NCBI RefSeq assembly: GCF_006716885.1
Contig: NZ_VFPU01000002.1
Span: 62,001-126,000, forward strand
Direction: 5' to 3'
Source: Ornithinimicrobium humiphilum
Lineage (GTDB): Bacteria; Actinomycetota; Actinomycetes; Actinomycetales; Dermatophilaceae
Length of the DNA: 64,000 nucleotides
Below, piece by piece: positions 52,819 to 64,000 of this stretch (positions within the stretch are counted from its first letter, which is position 1; every line of letters begins with the position of its first letter). The position numbers and the translations under genes were made by a program. Under the pieces are notes generated by a model. It was not told the origin of the DNA. It saw nothing but the letters and a program-made list of their open reading frames with translations, and searched no databases.

Positions 52819-53574
52819 GTGAAGCCAGCAGCCGGCCCGGCCGGGCGCCGCAAGGCGCAGTGGTCCACGGTCGAGGAGATCAAGCAGTACATCCTCGAGC
52901 TGGGCCTGCACCCCGGTGACCCGCTCCCCACCGAGAGCGAGATGTGCGCCGCGCTCGGGGTCTCCCGCTCCTCGGTCCGCGAGGCGATGCGCACCCTCGC
53001 CTCCCTCGACATCGTCGAGGTCCGCCACGGCCACGGCAGCTTCGTCGGCGGGCTCTCGATGGCCCCGCTCGTCTCCGGGCTGGTCTTCCGCAGCGTGCTC
53101 GACTCCGAGGGCGACCTGCGCACCCTGCGCGAGGTCGTCGACCTGCGCATCGCCCTGGACCTGGGTATGGCGGAGGAGCTCGTCCAGGTGCACCGCGGCG
53201 GCCCGGCCCGTCACGACCTGCGGGCGCTGGTGGAGCGGATGCGCGAGCACACCGCGCGGGGCGAGGCCTTCGCCGAGGAGGACGGCGAGTTCCACCGCGA
53301 GCTGCTCGCGGGGCTCGACAACACGATCGTCAAGCAGCTGGTCAGCGCCCTGTGGGAGGTCCACACCGAGGTGGTCCCCAAGCTCGGGCTGCCCCCGGCC
53401 AGGGACATCGACCGCACGGTCGAGGCGCACGCGGCGATGCTGGACGCCCTGGAGGCCGGCGACGTCGACGCCTACCGCGCGGCGGTCGTCGAGCACTACC
53501 AGCCGCTGATCACCGCGATCGAGCTCGCGGTCGCCGCCAACGGCGAGGCCCGGGCCGAGGACGCGACCGCCTGA
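52819..53574 (+). CDS. FCD-type GntR regulator, probable NanR-like repressor
   Basis: 251 residues from GTG 52819 with AGGAGG eight bases upstream. N-terminal winged helix: VEEIKQYILELGLHPGDPLP, TESEMCAALGVSRSSVREAM, VRHGHGSFVGG. C-terminal FCD ligand domain with acidic and histidine metal ligands (RTLREVVDLRIALDLGMAE, EEDGEFHRELLAG, EAHAAMLDALEAGD, then VVEHYQPL). It is divergent from the sialic-acid operon, so it probably controls that operon with sialic acid or an amino-sugar phosphate as signal. The GGTATG word at 53164 encodes Gly-Met with GGT. Confidence 0.88.
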   Translation: MKPAAGPAGRRKAQWSTVEEIKQYILELGLHPGDPLPTESEMCAALGVSRSSVREAMRTLASLDIVEVRHGHGSFVGGLSMAPLVSGLVFRSVLDSEGDLRTLREVVDLRIALDLGMAEELVQVHRGGPARHDLRALVERMREHTARGEAFAEEDGEFHRELLAGLDNTIVKQLVSALWEVHTEVVPKLGLPPARDIDRTVEAHAAMLDALEAGDVDAYRAAVVEHYQPLITAIELAVAANGEARAEDATA

Positions 53575-53582
53575 GACGACGA

Positions 53583-53619
53583 TCCCCCGCGTGCCCGGCC
53601 GAACCGGGCACGCGGGGGA
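53583..53619. terminator. Terminator between the GntR gene and ilvD
   Basis: TCCCCCGCGTGCCCGG and CCGGGCACGCGGGGGA, a perfect 16-pair stem with loop CCGAA, between convergent genes. Confidence 0.82.
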
Positions 53620-53626
53620 CGGTGCG

Positions 53627-56775
<3,149 letters not shown>

Positions 56776-56876
56776 GGTGCTGCCTTTCGGTGCGGTCGGG
56801 TCTGCGGAGGTGGGTCGGTATGGCGTGGGGGCCGTGGGCACGGTCGGTGCCGGTGGCGGGTAGTCGGACAGGAGGG

Positions 56877-58688
56877 TCATTCGTCCTCCCCGAAGTCGGG
56901 CTTGAGGTCGCGGGCGTGCTGGATGTCGTCGTTGCTCGTGCCGGCCGGGACCATCGGCCAGACCATCGCGTCCTTGCAGACGCGGAAGTCGACGACGACG
57001 GGCCGGTCGTCGACGGCCATCGCCTCCTCGATGGTGCGGTCCACGTCCTCCGGGGAGTCGCAGCGCAGACCGATGCAGCCGTAGGCCGAGGCCAGCGTGA
57101 CGAAGTCGGGGACCTGCATGGAGGGCAGCTGGGAGGCGCTGAAGCGCTCGGCGTAGAACAGCGTCTGCCACTGCTTGACCATGCCCAGGGCGGCGTTGTT
57201 GACGACCGCGACCTTGATCGGGATGCCCTCGACCGCGCAGGTCGCCAGCTCCTGGTTGGTCATCTGGAAGCAGCCGTCGCCGTCGATCGCCCAGACGGTG
57301 GTGTCCGGCAGGGCGACCTTGGCGCCCATCGCCGCGGGAACGGCATACCCCATGGTGCCGAGGCCGCCGGAGTTGATCCAGTGGCGTGGGCGCTCGTAGC
57401 CGACGTACTGGCTGGCCCACATCTGGTGCTGGCCGACGCCGGAGGCGTAGACGGCGTCCGGGCCGGCGATGGCGCCCAGCCGCTCGATGACGTACTGCGG
57501 GGCCAGCGCGCCGCTCGGCGGGGTGTCGTAGCCCAGCGGGTAGCGGCGCTTCCACTCCTGGCAGCGCGCGACCCAGGCGTCGTAGTCGGGCGCGGCGCCG
57601 GCGGCGGTCCGCCGGGTCCACTCGGTGACCAGGGCCGCGATCGTGGCCCGCGCGTCACCGACGAGGCCGACGGCGGTCGGGAAGTTCTTGCCGATCTCCG
57701 CGGGGTCGATGTCGGCGTGGATGATCGTCGCGCCCGGGGCGAAGGTGTGCTTGGCGCCGGTGACCCGGTCGTCGAAGCGGGCGCCCAGGCTGATGATCAG
57801 GTCCGACTTCTGCAGGGTGGCGACGCCGGAGACGCTGCCGTGCATGCCCGGCATGCCCATGTGCTGCGGATGGCTGTCGGGGAAGACGCCGCGGGCCATG
57901 AGCGTGGTGACGACCGGGATGCCGGTCAGCTCGGCCAGCGTCCGCAGCTCCTCGGAGGCGCCGGCGTGGATGGTGCCGCCGCCGACGTAGAGGACCGGGC
58001 GGCGCGAGGTGAGCATCAGCTCGACCGCGTCGCGGACCTCCTCGGGGGCCGGGGCGGTGGCCTCGCGGTAGCCGGGCATCGGCAGCTGCAGCATGCTCTC
58101 GTCGGCCAGCGCCGTCAGCGCGTCCTTGGTGACGTCGACCAGGACCGGACCCGGGCGGCCGCTGCGCGCCAGGTGGAAGGCGGAGGCGACGGTCGCGGCG
58201 ATCTCGTCGGGCCGGGTGACCAGGAAGGAGTGCTTGGTGACCGGCATCGAGATCGACCGGATGTCCGCCTCCTGGAAGGCGTCGGAGCCGATCGCGGTGC
58301 TGGCGACGTTGCCGGTGATGGCGACGATGGGCGTGGAGTCCATGTAGGCGTTGGCCAGCGGCGTGACCAGGTTGGTCGCGCCCGGCCCGCTCGTGGCCAG
58401 GCAGACGCCGACCTTGCCGGTCGCCATCGCGTAGCCCTCGGCCGCGTGGCCGGCGCCCTGCTCGTGGCGCACCAGGATGTGGCGGATGCTGGCCCCGTAG
58501 AGCGCGTCGTAGAGCGGGAGGACCGCGCCGCCTGGCAGCCCGAAGATGTGCTCCACGCCCACCCGCTCGAGGGTGGCCACGAGGGCCTCCGCGCCGGTGC
58601 GGCGCGGGCCCGGGGTGGAGCCTCCGGTGGTGCCTGGGGCCGTCGAGGTCGCTCCGTCGACGATCTGGTCGCTGTGCGTGGCGGTCAT
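56877..58688 (-). CDS. ilvB: Acetolactate synthase large subunit
   Basis: 603 residues, thiamine-diphosphate and FAD enzyme that starts branched-chain amino-acid synthesis. Catalytic glutamate in [40 protein letters not shown], the FAD region [10 protein letters not shown] and the thiamine-diphosphate motif [20 protein letters not shown], ending [13 protein letters not shown]-terminal 25 residues are low complexity. Transcribed from the region near 58900 through an attenuator with leader peptide; ilvN follows after 101 bases, then ilvC and ilvD. Confidence 0.96.
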   Translation of the reverse strand: MTATHSDQIVDGATSTAPGTTGGSTPGPRRTGAEALVATLERVGVEHIFGLPGGAVLPLYDALYGASIRHILVRHEQGAGHAAEGYAMATGKVGVCLATSGPGATNLVTPLANAYMDSTPIVAITGNVASTAIGSDAFQEADIRSISMPVTKHSFLVTRPDEIAATVASAFHLARSGRPGPVLVDVTKDALTALADESMLQLPMPGYREATAPAPEEVRDAVELMLTSRRPVLYVGGGTIHAGASEELRTLAELTGIPVVTTLMARGVFPDSHPQHMGMPGMHGSVSGVATLQKSDLIISLGARFDDRVTGAKHTFAPGATIIHADIDPAEIGKNFPTAVGLVGDARATIAALVTEWTRRTAAGAAPDYDAWVARCQEWKRRYPLGYDTPPSGALAPQYVIERLGAIAGPDAVYASGVGQHQMWASQYVGYERPRHWINSGGLGTMGYAVPAAMGAKVALPDTTVWAIDGDGCFQMTNQELATCAVEGIPIKVAVVNNAALGMVKQWQTLFYAERFSASQLPSMQVPDFVTLASAYGCIGLRCDSPEDVDRTIEEAMAVDDRPVVVDFRVCKDAMVWPMVPAGTSNDDIQHARDLKPDFGEDE

Positions 58689-58783
58689 CTGCTGGTCCTG
58701 GTTCGCGAGGTGGTGCGGGGGGTATGTCGTGGGCCGGGAGGGCGGGTGCCGGGCGGGGCCGGCGGTGCTGAGGCAACAAAAAA

Positions 58784-58811
58784 CCCCTCGGCCCGGAGGG
58801 CAAACGAGGGG
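58784..58811 (-). terminator. Attenuator terminator of the ilv operon
   Basis: Read on the minus strand: CCCCTCG, an inner GCCC-TCC-GGGC, then CGAGGGG and TTTTTT. A textbook intrinsic terminator placed between the leader peptide and ilvB, about 95 bases before the ilvB start. Confidence 0.85.
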
Positions 58812-58812
58812 A

Positions 58813-58850
58813 GGACGCGTCTCGGCTGGATGTCAGGCCGTGGCGCGTCC
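58813..58850 (-). promoter_or_regulatory. Alternative leader hairpin of the ilv attenuator
   Basis: GGACGCG (58813-58819) can pair with CGCGTCC (58844-58850). The second arm lies in the last codons of the leader peptide, so a ribosome there would cover it, and the first arm abuts the terminator stem. It is likely to be the competing (pause or antiterminator) structure. The pairing is seen; its role is inferred. Confidence 0.5.
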
Positions 58851-58883
58851 CGGGCTAATAAGTACGAGGGCAAGAGTGTGCAT
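58833..58883 (-). CDS. ilvB leader peptide (16 residues, branched-chain rich)
   Basis: ATG 58883 to TGA 58833: MHTLALVLISPGRATA. Five of six consecutive residues (L-A-L-V-L-I) are branched-chain, four of those coded by codons otherwise rare in this GC-rich DNA (CTT, GTA, CTT, ATT). AGAAGG lies nine bases before the ATG. Starved ribosomes would stall there, which fits attenuation of ilvBNCD by leucine, valine and isoleucine. The gene is too short for normal gene callers. Confidence 0.85.
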   Translation of the reverse strand: MHTLALVLISPGRATA

Positions 58884-58933
58884 GTGGCCAACCTTCTCCC
58901 ACGGATGCCGCCACGTCAACCCCCTGGCATGAA

Positions 58934-58953
58934 GATGTGAGGTAGTGCACATC
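58934..58953. promoter_or_regulatory. Inverted repeat in the ilvB-padR intergenic region
   Basis: GATGTG (58934-58939) and CACATC (58948-58953), extendable by one A/T pair on each side, with an eight-base spacer. It lies upstream of the ilv leader and next to the PadR-type operator at 58966. It may be a second regulator site. Confidence 0.4.
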
Positions 58954-58965
58954 TATCCACTTTTC

Positions 58966-58984
58966 GATATGTCGTTGACATATC
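58966..58984. promoter_or_regulatory. PadR-type operator overlapping the -35 box of padR
   Basis: GATATGTC-GTT-GACATATC: perfect eight-base arms with a three-base spacer, containing ATGT and ACAT half-sites as in known PadR operators. TTGACA (58975-58980) inside it, 18 bases before CATACT (58999-59004), makes a good promoter for the PadR gene, so binding would block it. Confidence 0.75.
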
Positions 58985-59059
58985 TAGACCCATCACGTCA
59001 TACTCATCGAAGAACGCGACCGTGATCCTGTGCGGTCGCCCTGGATGCAGGAGGCAGGC

Positions 59060-59866
59060 ATGACCTACCGAGGCAGGGGCGGATTCGACCCCGAGCAGTT
59101 CTTCGGGCCCGAGGGCCCGTTCGGCCCCCGCGGTCCTCTCGGACCCGGCGGCATCTTCGGGCCCGCGGGCCCGTTCGGCACCGGCGGCGGCTGGGGCGGT
59201 GGCTGGCCCGGCGAGCAGCAGGGCCGTCACGGCCACGGCCCGCGCGGCGGCGGCCGCGGTCGTCCCCGCGCCCGGCGCGGCGACGTCCGCAACGCGGTCC
59301 TCAAGCTGCTGCTGGACGAGCCGCTCAACGGCTACCAGCTCATGCAGCGCATCGCCGAGGGCACCGAGGGCGCCTGGCGCCCGAGCTCCGGCGCCATCTA
59401 CCCCGCGCTGGCCCAGCTGGAGGACGAGGGTCTGGTCCGCCAGACCGAGATCGACGGCCGCAAGGCCTACGAGCTGACCGACGCCGGCCGCCAGGCCGCC
59501 GAGGCGGGCCCCGACCTCTCCTGGTCGGCGCAGGCGGGCGCGGAGCCCGAGGACCCGTGGGCGGCCGACCGGTCGCACCGCGGTGGTCGCGGCCCCCGCG
59601 GCGCGGCGGGCTTCGGCCCCCGTGGCGGCGGACGCCGCTCCGCCGGCCAGCTCTGGAAGGCCCTGGGCAGCGTCGCGATGGCGACCCAGGCGGTCGGCCA
59701 GGCCGGTGACGCCCAGCTCTCCGCCACCGCGGCCGAGCTGCTGGAGAAGACCCGGCGCGAGCTCTACCGCCTGCTCGCCGAGGCCGAGGTCTCGCGCGAC
59801 GACGACTGGGCCGACGCCACGGACGACGTCGACGAGGTCGCCGAGGGCGAGATCATGGAGGACTGA
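59060..59866 (+). CDS. PadR-family regulator with a GPxG-rich N-terminus
   Basis: 268 residues. Residues 1-75 are low complexity: [21 protein letters not shown] and then [14 protein letters not shown]. Residues 76-150 are the PadR winged helix: [40 protein letters not shown] and [20 protein letters not shown] second Gly/Arg-rich stretch (about 175-200) separates it from a C-terminal helical part ([39 protein letters not shown]), probably the dimerisation domain. GGAGG precedes ATG 59060 (gcaggaggcaggc). It has its own operator. Actinobacterial PadR proteins of this build often control membrane transporters, but none lies beside it. Confidence 0.85.
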   Translation: MTYRGRGGFDPEQFFGPEGPFGPRGPLGPGGIFGPAGPFGTGGGWGGGWPGEQQGRHGHGPRGGGRGRPRARRGDVRNAVLKLLLDEPLNGYQLMQRIAEGTEGAWRPSSGAIYPALAQLEDEGLVRQTEIDGRKAYELTDAGRQAAEAGPDLSWSAQAGAEPEDPWAADRSHRGGRGPRGAAGFGPRGGGRRSAGQLWKALGSVAMATQAVGQAGDAQLSATAAELLEKTRRELYRLLAEAEVSRDDDWADATDDVDEVAEGEIMED

Positions 59867-59883
59867 GACTCCATACCTCCCGG

Positions 59884-59919
59884 CGCCCCCGTCCCTCCCT
59901 CGCGGAAGGGGCGGGGGCG
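59884..59919 (+). terminator. Terminator after padR
   Basis: CGCCCCCGTCCC pairs with GGGGCGGGGGCG (one G-T pair), 12-base loop, 17 bases after the stop codon. Confidence 0.65.
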
Positions 59920-59973
59920 TCCGGGGGTCCCCGCCGGGCGCGACCTGCCCGGCCGTCCGCAATACTGGCCCTT

Positions 59974-61368
59974 ATGGCCGATCACTTTGACGTTGTTGTC
60001 CTGGGCGCCGGCCCCGGTGGGTATGTCGCGGCGATCCGCGCGGCCCAGCTGGGCAAGAAGGTCGCCGTCGTCGAGAAGAAGTACTGGGGCGGTGTCTGCC
60101 TCAACGTCGGGTGCATCCCGTCCAAGGCGCTGCTGAAGAACGCCGAGCTCGCGCACACGCTGACGCACGAGAAGAAGAAGTACGGCATCGAGGGCGACGC
60201 CACGATGTCCTACGGACCGACCCACGCCCGCAGCCGCCAGGTGTCGGCCGGGATCGTCAAGGGCGTCCACTTCCTCATGAAGAAGAACAAGATCACCGAG
60301 GTCGACGGCTGGGGCACCCTCACCGGCCCGAAGACGATGGACGTCGCGCTCGACGACGGCAGCACCCGGCAGCTCGAGTTCGACGACCTCATCATCGCCA
60401 CCGGCTCGGTGACCCGGATGCTCCCGGGCGTCCAGGTGAGCAAGAACGTCGTCACCTACGAGGAGCAGATCCTCGACGACGAGCTCCCCGGCTCGATCAT
60501 CATCGCCGGCTCCGGCGCCATCGGCGTCGAGTTCGCCTACGTCATGGCCAACTTCGGCGTCGATGTGACGATCGTGGAGTTCATGGACCGCATGGTCCCG
60601 GCCGAGGACGCCGACGTCTCCAAGGAGCTCGCCAAGCACTACAAGAAGCTCGGCGTGAAGGTGCTCACCGGCACCAAGGTCGAGTCGGTGGAGGACACCG
60701 GCGCGGGCGTCAAGGTGAAGGTGTCGAAGGACGGCAAGGAGGAGACCCTCGAGGCCGACCGCCTTCTCTCGGCCATCGGCTTCGCCCCGCGCGTCGAGGG
60801 CTTCGGCCTGGAGAACACCGGGGTCGAGCTGACCGACCGCGGCGCGATCGCGATCGACGACTACATGCGCACCAACGTCGACGGCATCTACGCCATCGGC
60901 GACGTCACGGCCAAGCTCATGCTGGCCCACGTGGCCGAGGCCATGGGCATCGTCGCCGCCGAGGTCATCGCCGGCGCCGAGACCATGCCGCTGGACTACC
61001 GGATGATCCCGCGCGCGACCTACTGCCACCCGCAGATCGCCTCGATGGGTCTGACCGAGCAGCAGGCCAAGGATGCCGGCCACGAGGTCAAGGTGGCGAC
61101 CTTCCCGTTCTCCGCCAACGGCAAGGCCCAGGGCCTCGGCGAGGGCGTCGGCTTCGTCAAGGTCGTCGCGGACGCCGAGCACAACGAGATTCTCGGCACG
61201 CACATGATCGGCCCGGACGTCACCGAGCTGCTGCCCGCGGTCAACGTGGCGCAGACCTGGGACCTCACCGCCGACGAGGTCTCCCGCGTCGTCTTCGCCC
61301 ACCCGACCCTGGGCGAGGCGCTCAAGGAGGCCATGCACGGCATCTCGGGCCACATGATCAACTTCTGA
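59974..61368 (+). CDS. lpdA: Dihydrolipoyl dehydrogenase
   Basis: 464 residues, FAD-containing E3 of 2-oxoacid dehydrogenase complexes. FAD site [20 protein letters not shown], redox disulfide [19 protein letters not shown] site [23 protein letters not shown] site [20 protein letters not shown] and the catalytic His-Glu pair in [16 protein letters not shown]. Complete. ATG 59974 (cttATGgccgatcac) with no strong ribosome site and only a short lead, so it may be leaderless. It could serve the fused E1 at 32567. Confidence 0.95.
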   Translation: MADHFDVVVLGAGPGGYVAAIRAAQLGKKVAVVEKKYWGGVCLNVGCIPSKALLKNAELAHTLTHEKKKYGIEGDATMSYGPTHARSRQVSAGIVKGVHFLMKKNKITEVDGWGTLTGPKTMDVALDDGSTRQLEFDDLIIATGSVTRMLPGVQVSKNVVTYEEQILDDELPGSIIIAGSGAIGVEFAYVMANFGVDVTIVEFMDRMVPAEDADVSKELAKHYKKLGVKVLTGTKVESVEDTGAGVKVKVSKDGKEETLEADRLLSAIGFAPRVEGFGLENTGVELTDRGAIAIDDYMRTNVDGIYAIGDVTAKLMLAHVAEAMGIVAAEVIAGAETMPLDYRMIPRATYCHPQIASMGLTEQQAKDAGHEVKVATFPFSANGKAQGLGEGVGFVKVVADAEHNEILGTHMIGPDVTELLPAVNVAQTWDLTADEVSRVVFAHPTLGEALKEAMHGISGHMINF

Positions 61369-61554
61369 TCCCTCGCTCCCGCCCCGGCGGGGGTATGTCG
61401 CAGCGCCGTCGGGCGGTCCTCGGACCACCAGGCGGCGCTTCGTCGTGAGGCGTCGCGTGCGGCGAACCGGAGGCCCGTGGTGGGGTTGTCCCCCCTCCCG
61501 ATCGGGGAGGTCGCTGGCTGCCTCGGGGCACCCCTCCCGGGAGAGCCTTGAGAC
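61369..61554. other. Intergenic region between lpdA and the PspC gene
   Basis: Carries a GGTATG word (61390) and a small hairpin CCTCCC-GATC-GGGGAGG (about 61492-61510). GGGAGAG at 61539-61545 is the ribosome site of the next gene. No gene is seen. Confidence 0.35.
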
Positions 61555-62133
61555 ATGCACGAGACGACCAGCACCAGCACCCCCGCGGGCACGCCCCGCG
61601 ACGACGTCTGGGGCGTCAACCGCCCCCCGGCCCTGCCGCCGACCGCTCCCGGAGCCGGCCCGCAGGACACCTCCGTCCCCACCGGCCCGACCTCCGACGC
61701 CTCCGGCCGCCCCGGCCGCGGCACGTGGCTCGACCGCGCCCTCGCCGGCCTGAGCCGCTCGCCGCTGCGACGTGACCGCGCCTCCGGCGTGATCGGTGGC
61801 GTCAGCGCCGGCCTGGCCCGCACCCTCGGGGTCTCCCCCGCCGCCGTGCGCGTCGCCGCCGTCCTGCTCGCGATGTTCTTCGGCCTCGGCGTCGGCGCCT
61901 ACCTCATCGCCTGGGCCCTCCTGCCCGACGAGCAGGGGCGCACCCACGCCGGGCAGGCCCTGCGCGACGGCGACCCCGGCTCGCTCGCGGTCGTCGCCCT
62001 GGCCTCGGTGCCCGTGCTCGCGACCGTGGTCGGCGTGCTCGGTGGCAGCTGGCCCCTCGTCCTGACCCTGGCCGTCGTGGCCTACGTGGTGGCGCGGAGG
62101 AAGGGACACCTCCCCCACCACACCCACGGCTGA
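61555..62133 (+). CDS. PspC-domain membrane protein
   Basis: 192 residues. A Pro/Thr-rich N-terminus (about 1-60) precedes a PspC domain (LRRDRASGVIGGVSAGLART, LGVSPAAVRVAAVLLAMFFG, GAYLIAWALLPDEQG), the membrane module of phage-shock and stress-sensing proteins. Two further helices follow (VALASVPVLATVVGVLGG; PLVLTLAVVAYVVA). It may sense envelope stress; PspC homologues in actinobacteria are sometimes joined to sensor kinases, but this one is alone. GGGAGAG lies ten bases before ATG 61555. A 15-pair terminator follows. Confidence 0.85.
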   Translation: MHETTSTSTPAGTPRDDVWGVNRPPALPPTAPGAGPQDTSVPTGPTSDASGRPGRGTWLDRALAGLSRSPLRRDRASGVIGGVSAGLARTLGVSPAAVRVAAVLLAMFFGLGVGAYLIAWALLPDEQGRTHAGQALRDGDPGSLAVVALASVPVLATVVGVLGGSWPLVLTLAVVAYVVARRKGHLPHHTHG

Positions 62134-62165
62134 CGGGTGCGGGCCGCCCTACCGGCCCCCCGTCC

Positions 62166-62203
62166 GGCGCCGGTGAGCTCCGGGGACAGAGCTCACCGGC
62201 GCC
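62166..62203 (+). terminator. Terminator after the PspC gene
   Basis: GGCGCCGGTGAGCTC and GAGCTCACCGGCGCC, perfect 15-pair stem, loop CGGGGACA. Confidence 0.8.
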
Positions 62204-62270
62204 CCGTCCTGTCCTCCGTCTCGCACCTGCCCCCGACACCTGCTCGACACGAATCCCCGCGAGGTCCGTC

Positions 62271-62744
62271 ATGACGTCCACCGCCCTTCCCGTCACGGCT
62301 GTGGCTCCCCGGCCCCGCCCGACCGCCCGCACCGGCACCGCGCTGTGGATCTTCCGCGTGGTCTCCCTGGTGCAGGCGACCGGGATGGTGCTGATGCCCT
62401 ATCTCATCGGCTCCTTCCTCCAGGGCCACTACCCGGCGCTGAAGATGCACGCCACGGTCGGCGGGCTGCTCATGCTGCTGACGATGCTCGAGCTGGCCGC
62501 CGCGGCGCTGCTGCGCTGGCCCGGGCGTCTGCCGCTCTGGCCCGCCCTCGCCGTGCTGGGCCTGCTCGTCCTGCTGCCGACCCAGCTGGGTCTGGGCTAC
62601 CTCCGCGAGGTCGCCCTGCACGTGCCGCTCGGCGTCCTGCTGGTCGCCGGCAGCGTCGCGCTCGCCGGCTGGGCCTGGACGCCCGGTCGGGCCCGGCGCT
62701 CCACCCTCCCGGCCAGCCCGGCCCGCCCGGAGGTGCGCGCATGA
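62271..62744 (+). CDS. Small four-helix membrane protein coupled to the multicopper oxidase
   Basis: 157 residues with four hydrophobic helices (LWIFRVVSLVQATGMVLMPY; HATVGGLLMLLTMLELAAAA; PALAVLGLLVLLPTQLG; ALHVPLGVLLVAGSVALAGW) and three histidines near membrane borders (GHYPALKMH; LHVPLG). That layout recalls haem- or copper-handling membrane proteins, but I recognise no named family. Its TGA overlaps the ATG of the oxidase gene (ATGA), so the two are co-translated and the protein may help metal loading or electron transfer. ATG 62271 is preceded by GCGAGG. Confidence 0.7.
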   Translation: MTSTALPVTAVAPRPRPTARTGTALWIFRVVSLVQATGMVLMPYLIGSFLQGHYPALKMHATVGGLLMLLTMLELAAAALLRWPGRLPLWPALAVLGLLVLLPTQLGLGYLREVALHVPLGVLLVAGSVALAGWAWTPGRARRSTLPASPARPEVRA

Positions 62745-64000
62745 GGGTCTCGCGCCGCTCCTTCCTCACCCTCGCGGGTGGGGTGGTCTCCGCCGGCGCC
62801 GTCGCCACGATCGCCGGCTGCTCCACGCTGCCCGGTGCCCCGCCCCGGACCGGCTCGACCGGGGCCCTGCTGCGCAGCGCGGTGCCGCTGCCGGAGCCCT
62901 ACTCCGTGCCGCTGCCCCTCGTGCCGGTCGCCCGTCCCGAGGGCGGCGGGGCGACCTACCTGCTGCGGGCCGCGGCGGCCGACCTGGAGATCCTGCCCGG
63001 GCGCACCACCCGGGCGCTGACCTACGGCGGCTCCTTCCCCGGCCCGACGATCGCGGTGCGGGTCGGCGAGCAGACCACCGTGCGGCTGACCAACGACCTC
63101 GACCGGAGCACGGTGCTCCACCTGCACGGCGGCGTGACCCCGCCGGAGCACGACGGCTGGCCCACCGACCTCGTCGAGCCCGGTCAGACCCGGGACTACG
63201 TCTACCCGCTCGAGCAGCGCGCCGCGCCGCTCTGGTACCACGACCACACGCTCGACCACACCGGTCCGAACGTCTACGCCGGTCTCGCCGGCGCCTTCCT
63301 GCTGAGCGACCCGGCCGAGGACGACCTCGGCCTGCCGCGTGACGAGCGCGACGTGACGCTGGTCGTCTGCGACCGGGCGTTCGGGCCCGACGCCGAGCTG
63401 GCCTACCCCGCCCTCGACCCCGAGGGGCGTCTCGGCGGGGTCGAGGAGCGCTACCACGGCGGCGTGCTGGGCGACTGCGTCCTGGTCAACGGGGCTCCGT
63501 GGCCGGTGATGGAGGCCGACGCGGCGCGCTACCGCTTCCGCGTGCTCAACGCCTCCAACGCCCGGCGCTACGAGCTCGCCCTCGACTCCGGCGTCTCGTT
63601 CGTCCAGGTCGGCACCGACCTCGGACTGCTCGCGCGGCCCCGACCCCGGGAGACGGTCGTCCTGGCTCCCGGCGAGCGCGCCGACGTGGTCGTCGACCTC
63701 TCCGGGGTGGCCGCCGGCACCCGCGTGACGATGACCAACCGACTGGGGTCCGGCCGTGCCCGGGACGTGATGCAGCTCCACGTCGTCCGCCGCGCGGCCG
63801 ACGACTCGCGCGTGCCCGAGGTGCTGTCCGAGATCGAGCACCTCGACCCCGCCTCGGTCGCGGTCACCCGGGACCTGCACTTCGCCCTGGGCCCGGTCGC
63901 GGCGATCGGCGAGGAGCGGGCGGCCGGCAGCGGTTCGCACGCCGGCTCCGGCGGCCACAGCGCCGGTGGGCACGGTGGCGGCCCGGACCACTCCGTCCAC
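62741..64000 (+). CDS. Multicopper oxidase (3' end beyond the window)
   Basis: 420 residues are visible; there is no stop codon. Tat signal RVSRRSFLTLAGGVVSAG followed by a lipobox-like VATIAGC, so it is exported folded and may be lipid-anchored. Cupredoxin domains 1 and 2 carry copper motifs HLHGG (near residue 128) and WYHDHTLDHTG (near residue 166); LVNGAPWPVMEADAARYRFRVLNASNARR follows the CotA/CueO pattern. The third (T1 copper) domain would lie past 64000. The last visible residues are Gly/His/Ser-rich (HAGSGGHSAGGHGGGPDHSVH), a possible extra metal-binding insert. Substrates may be Cu(I), Mn(II) or phenols. Confidence 0.9.
   Translation, partial: MRVSRRSFLTLAGGVVSAGAVATIAGCSTLPGAPPRTGSTGALLRSAVPLPEPYSVPLPLVPVARPEGGGATYLLRAAAADLEILPGRTTRALTYGGSFPGPTIAVRVGEQTTVRLTNDLDRSTVLHLHGGVTPPEHDGWPTDLVEPGQTRDYVYPLEQRAAPLWYHDHTLDHTGPNVYAGLAGAFLLSDPAEDDLGLPRDERDVTLVVCDRAFGPDAELAYPALDPEGRLGGVEERYHGGVLGDCVLVNGAPWPVMEADAARYRFRVLNASNARRYELALDSGVSFVQVGTDLGLLARPRPRETVVLAPGERADVVVDLSGVAAGTRVTMTNRLGSGRARDVMQLHVVRRAADDSRVPEVLSEIEHLDPASVAVTRDLHFALGPVAAIGEERAAGSGSHAGSGGHSAGGHGGGPDHSVH

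Noticed and set aside
58914..58919. TTGACG on the minus strand as the -35 box of the ilv leader promoter
   Set aside because: The matching -10 position would fall on the leader peptide's ribosome site (AGAAGG), so the promoter must be elsewhere.

Overview
The window is high-GC DNA (about 70 % by eye) with short intergenic gaps, tight ATGA/GTGA overlaps and many perfect GC hairpins. Gene content (F420-dependent glucose-6-phosphate dehydrogenase, a furA-katG pair, an ilvBNC-ilvD cluster behind an attenuator, a PhzE-type chorismate enzyme, GntR-controlled sialic-acid genes) points to an actinobacterium. My best guess is order Micrococcales, near Intrasporangiaceae/Ornithinimicrobiaceae, but nothing in the window proves the genus.

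Layout. 1-3207: the last codons of a regulator gene, then a nest of insertion sequences. IS481-type ends (163-188 and 3182-3207) bracket a frameshifted, truncated IS1380-type transposase, a complete-looking IS3 element (1756-3056) and the last codons of an IS481 transposase. 3205-8892: an isocitrate-lyase-superfamily enzyme and a CitA/DcuS-type sensor kinase, divergent from a tctCBA tricarboxylate transporter. 9161-14773: an ACR3 arsenite exporter broken by one base, then a reactive-sulfur regulon with a CstR-like repressor, a small Cys-rich protein, a TauE-type exporter and an MBL-rhodanese protein, with two CsoR/CstR-type operators. 14822-24682: a YcnI copper protein, an overlapping glycosyltransferase/TVP38/glycosyltransferase operon, a large secreted LVIVD protein, a DUF305 lipoprotein, MarR/YceI and an aldo/keto reductase. 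24704-30859: fused PabA-PabB, pirin, NDH-2, GNAT and PHP proteins. 30943-31241: tRNA-Glu, tRNA-Asp and tRNA-Phe.

31360-42497: glutaryl-CoA dehydrogenase-like enzyme, fused 2-oxoacid dehydrogenase E1, Fgd, ferritin, DUF4442 protein, PhzE-like synthase, an EEP-family hydrolase, then furA-katG behind a near-leaderless promoter. 42588-53574: a ten-gene minus-strand operon for uptake and breakdown of sialic acid (oligopeptide-type ABC transporter, then nanA, nanK, nanE, nagB, nagA), divergent from an FCD-GntR regulator over a triple direct repeat. 53627-58883: ilvB-ilvN-ilvC-ilvD with a 16-codon leader peptide and a terminator. 59060-64000: an autoregulated PadR gene, lpdA, a PspC-domain protein, a small membrane protein and a multicopper oxidase that runs off the end.

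The signals I find most worth following are: the hexamer GGTATG, which recurs on both strands and for which rare synonymous codons are repeatedly used; the CstR-type regulon; the triple-repeat operator of the sialic-acid operon; the ilv attenuator; and the IS nest, whose tip supplies the stop codon of a metabolic gene beside a sensor kinase that has no response regulator.
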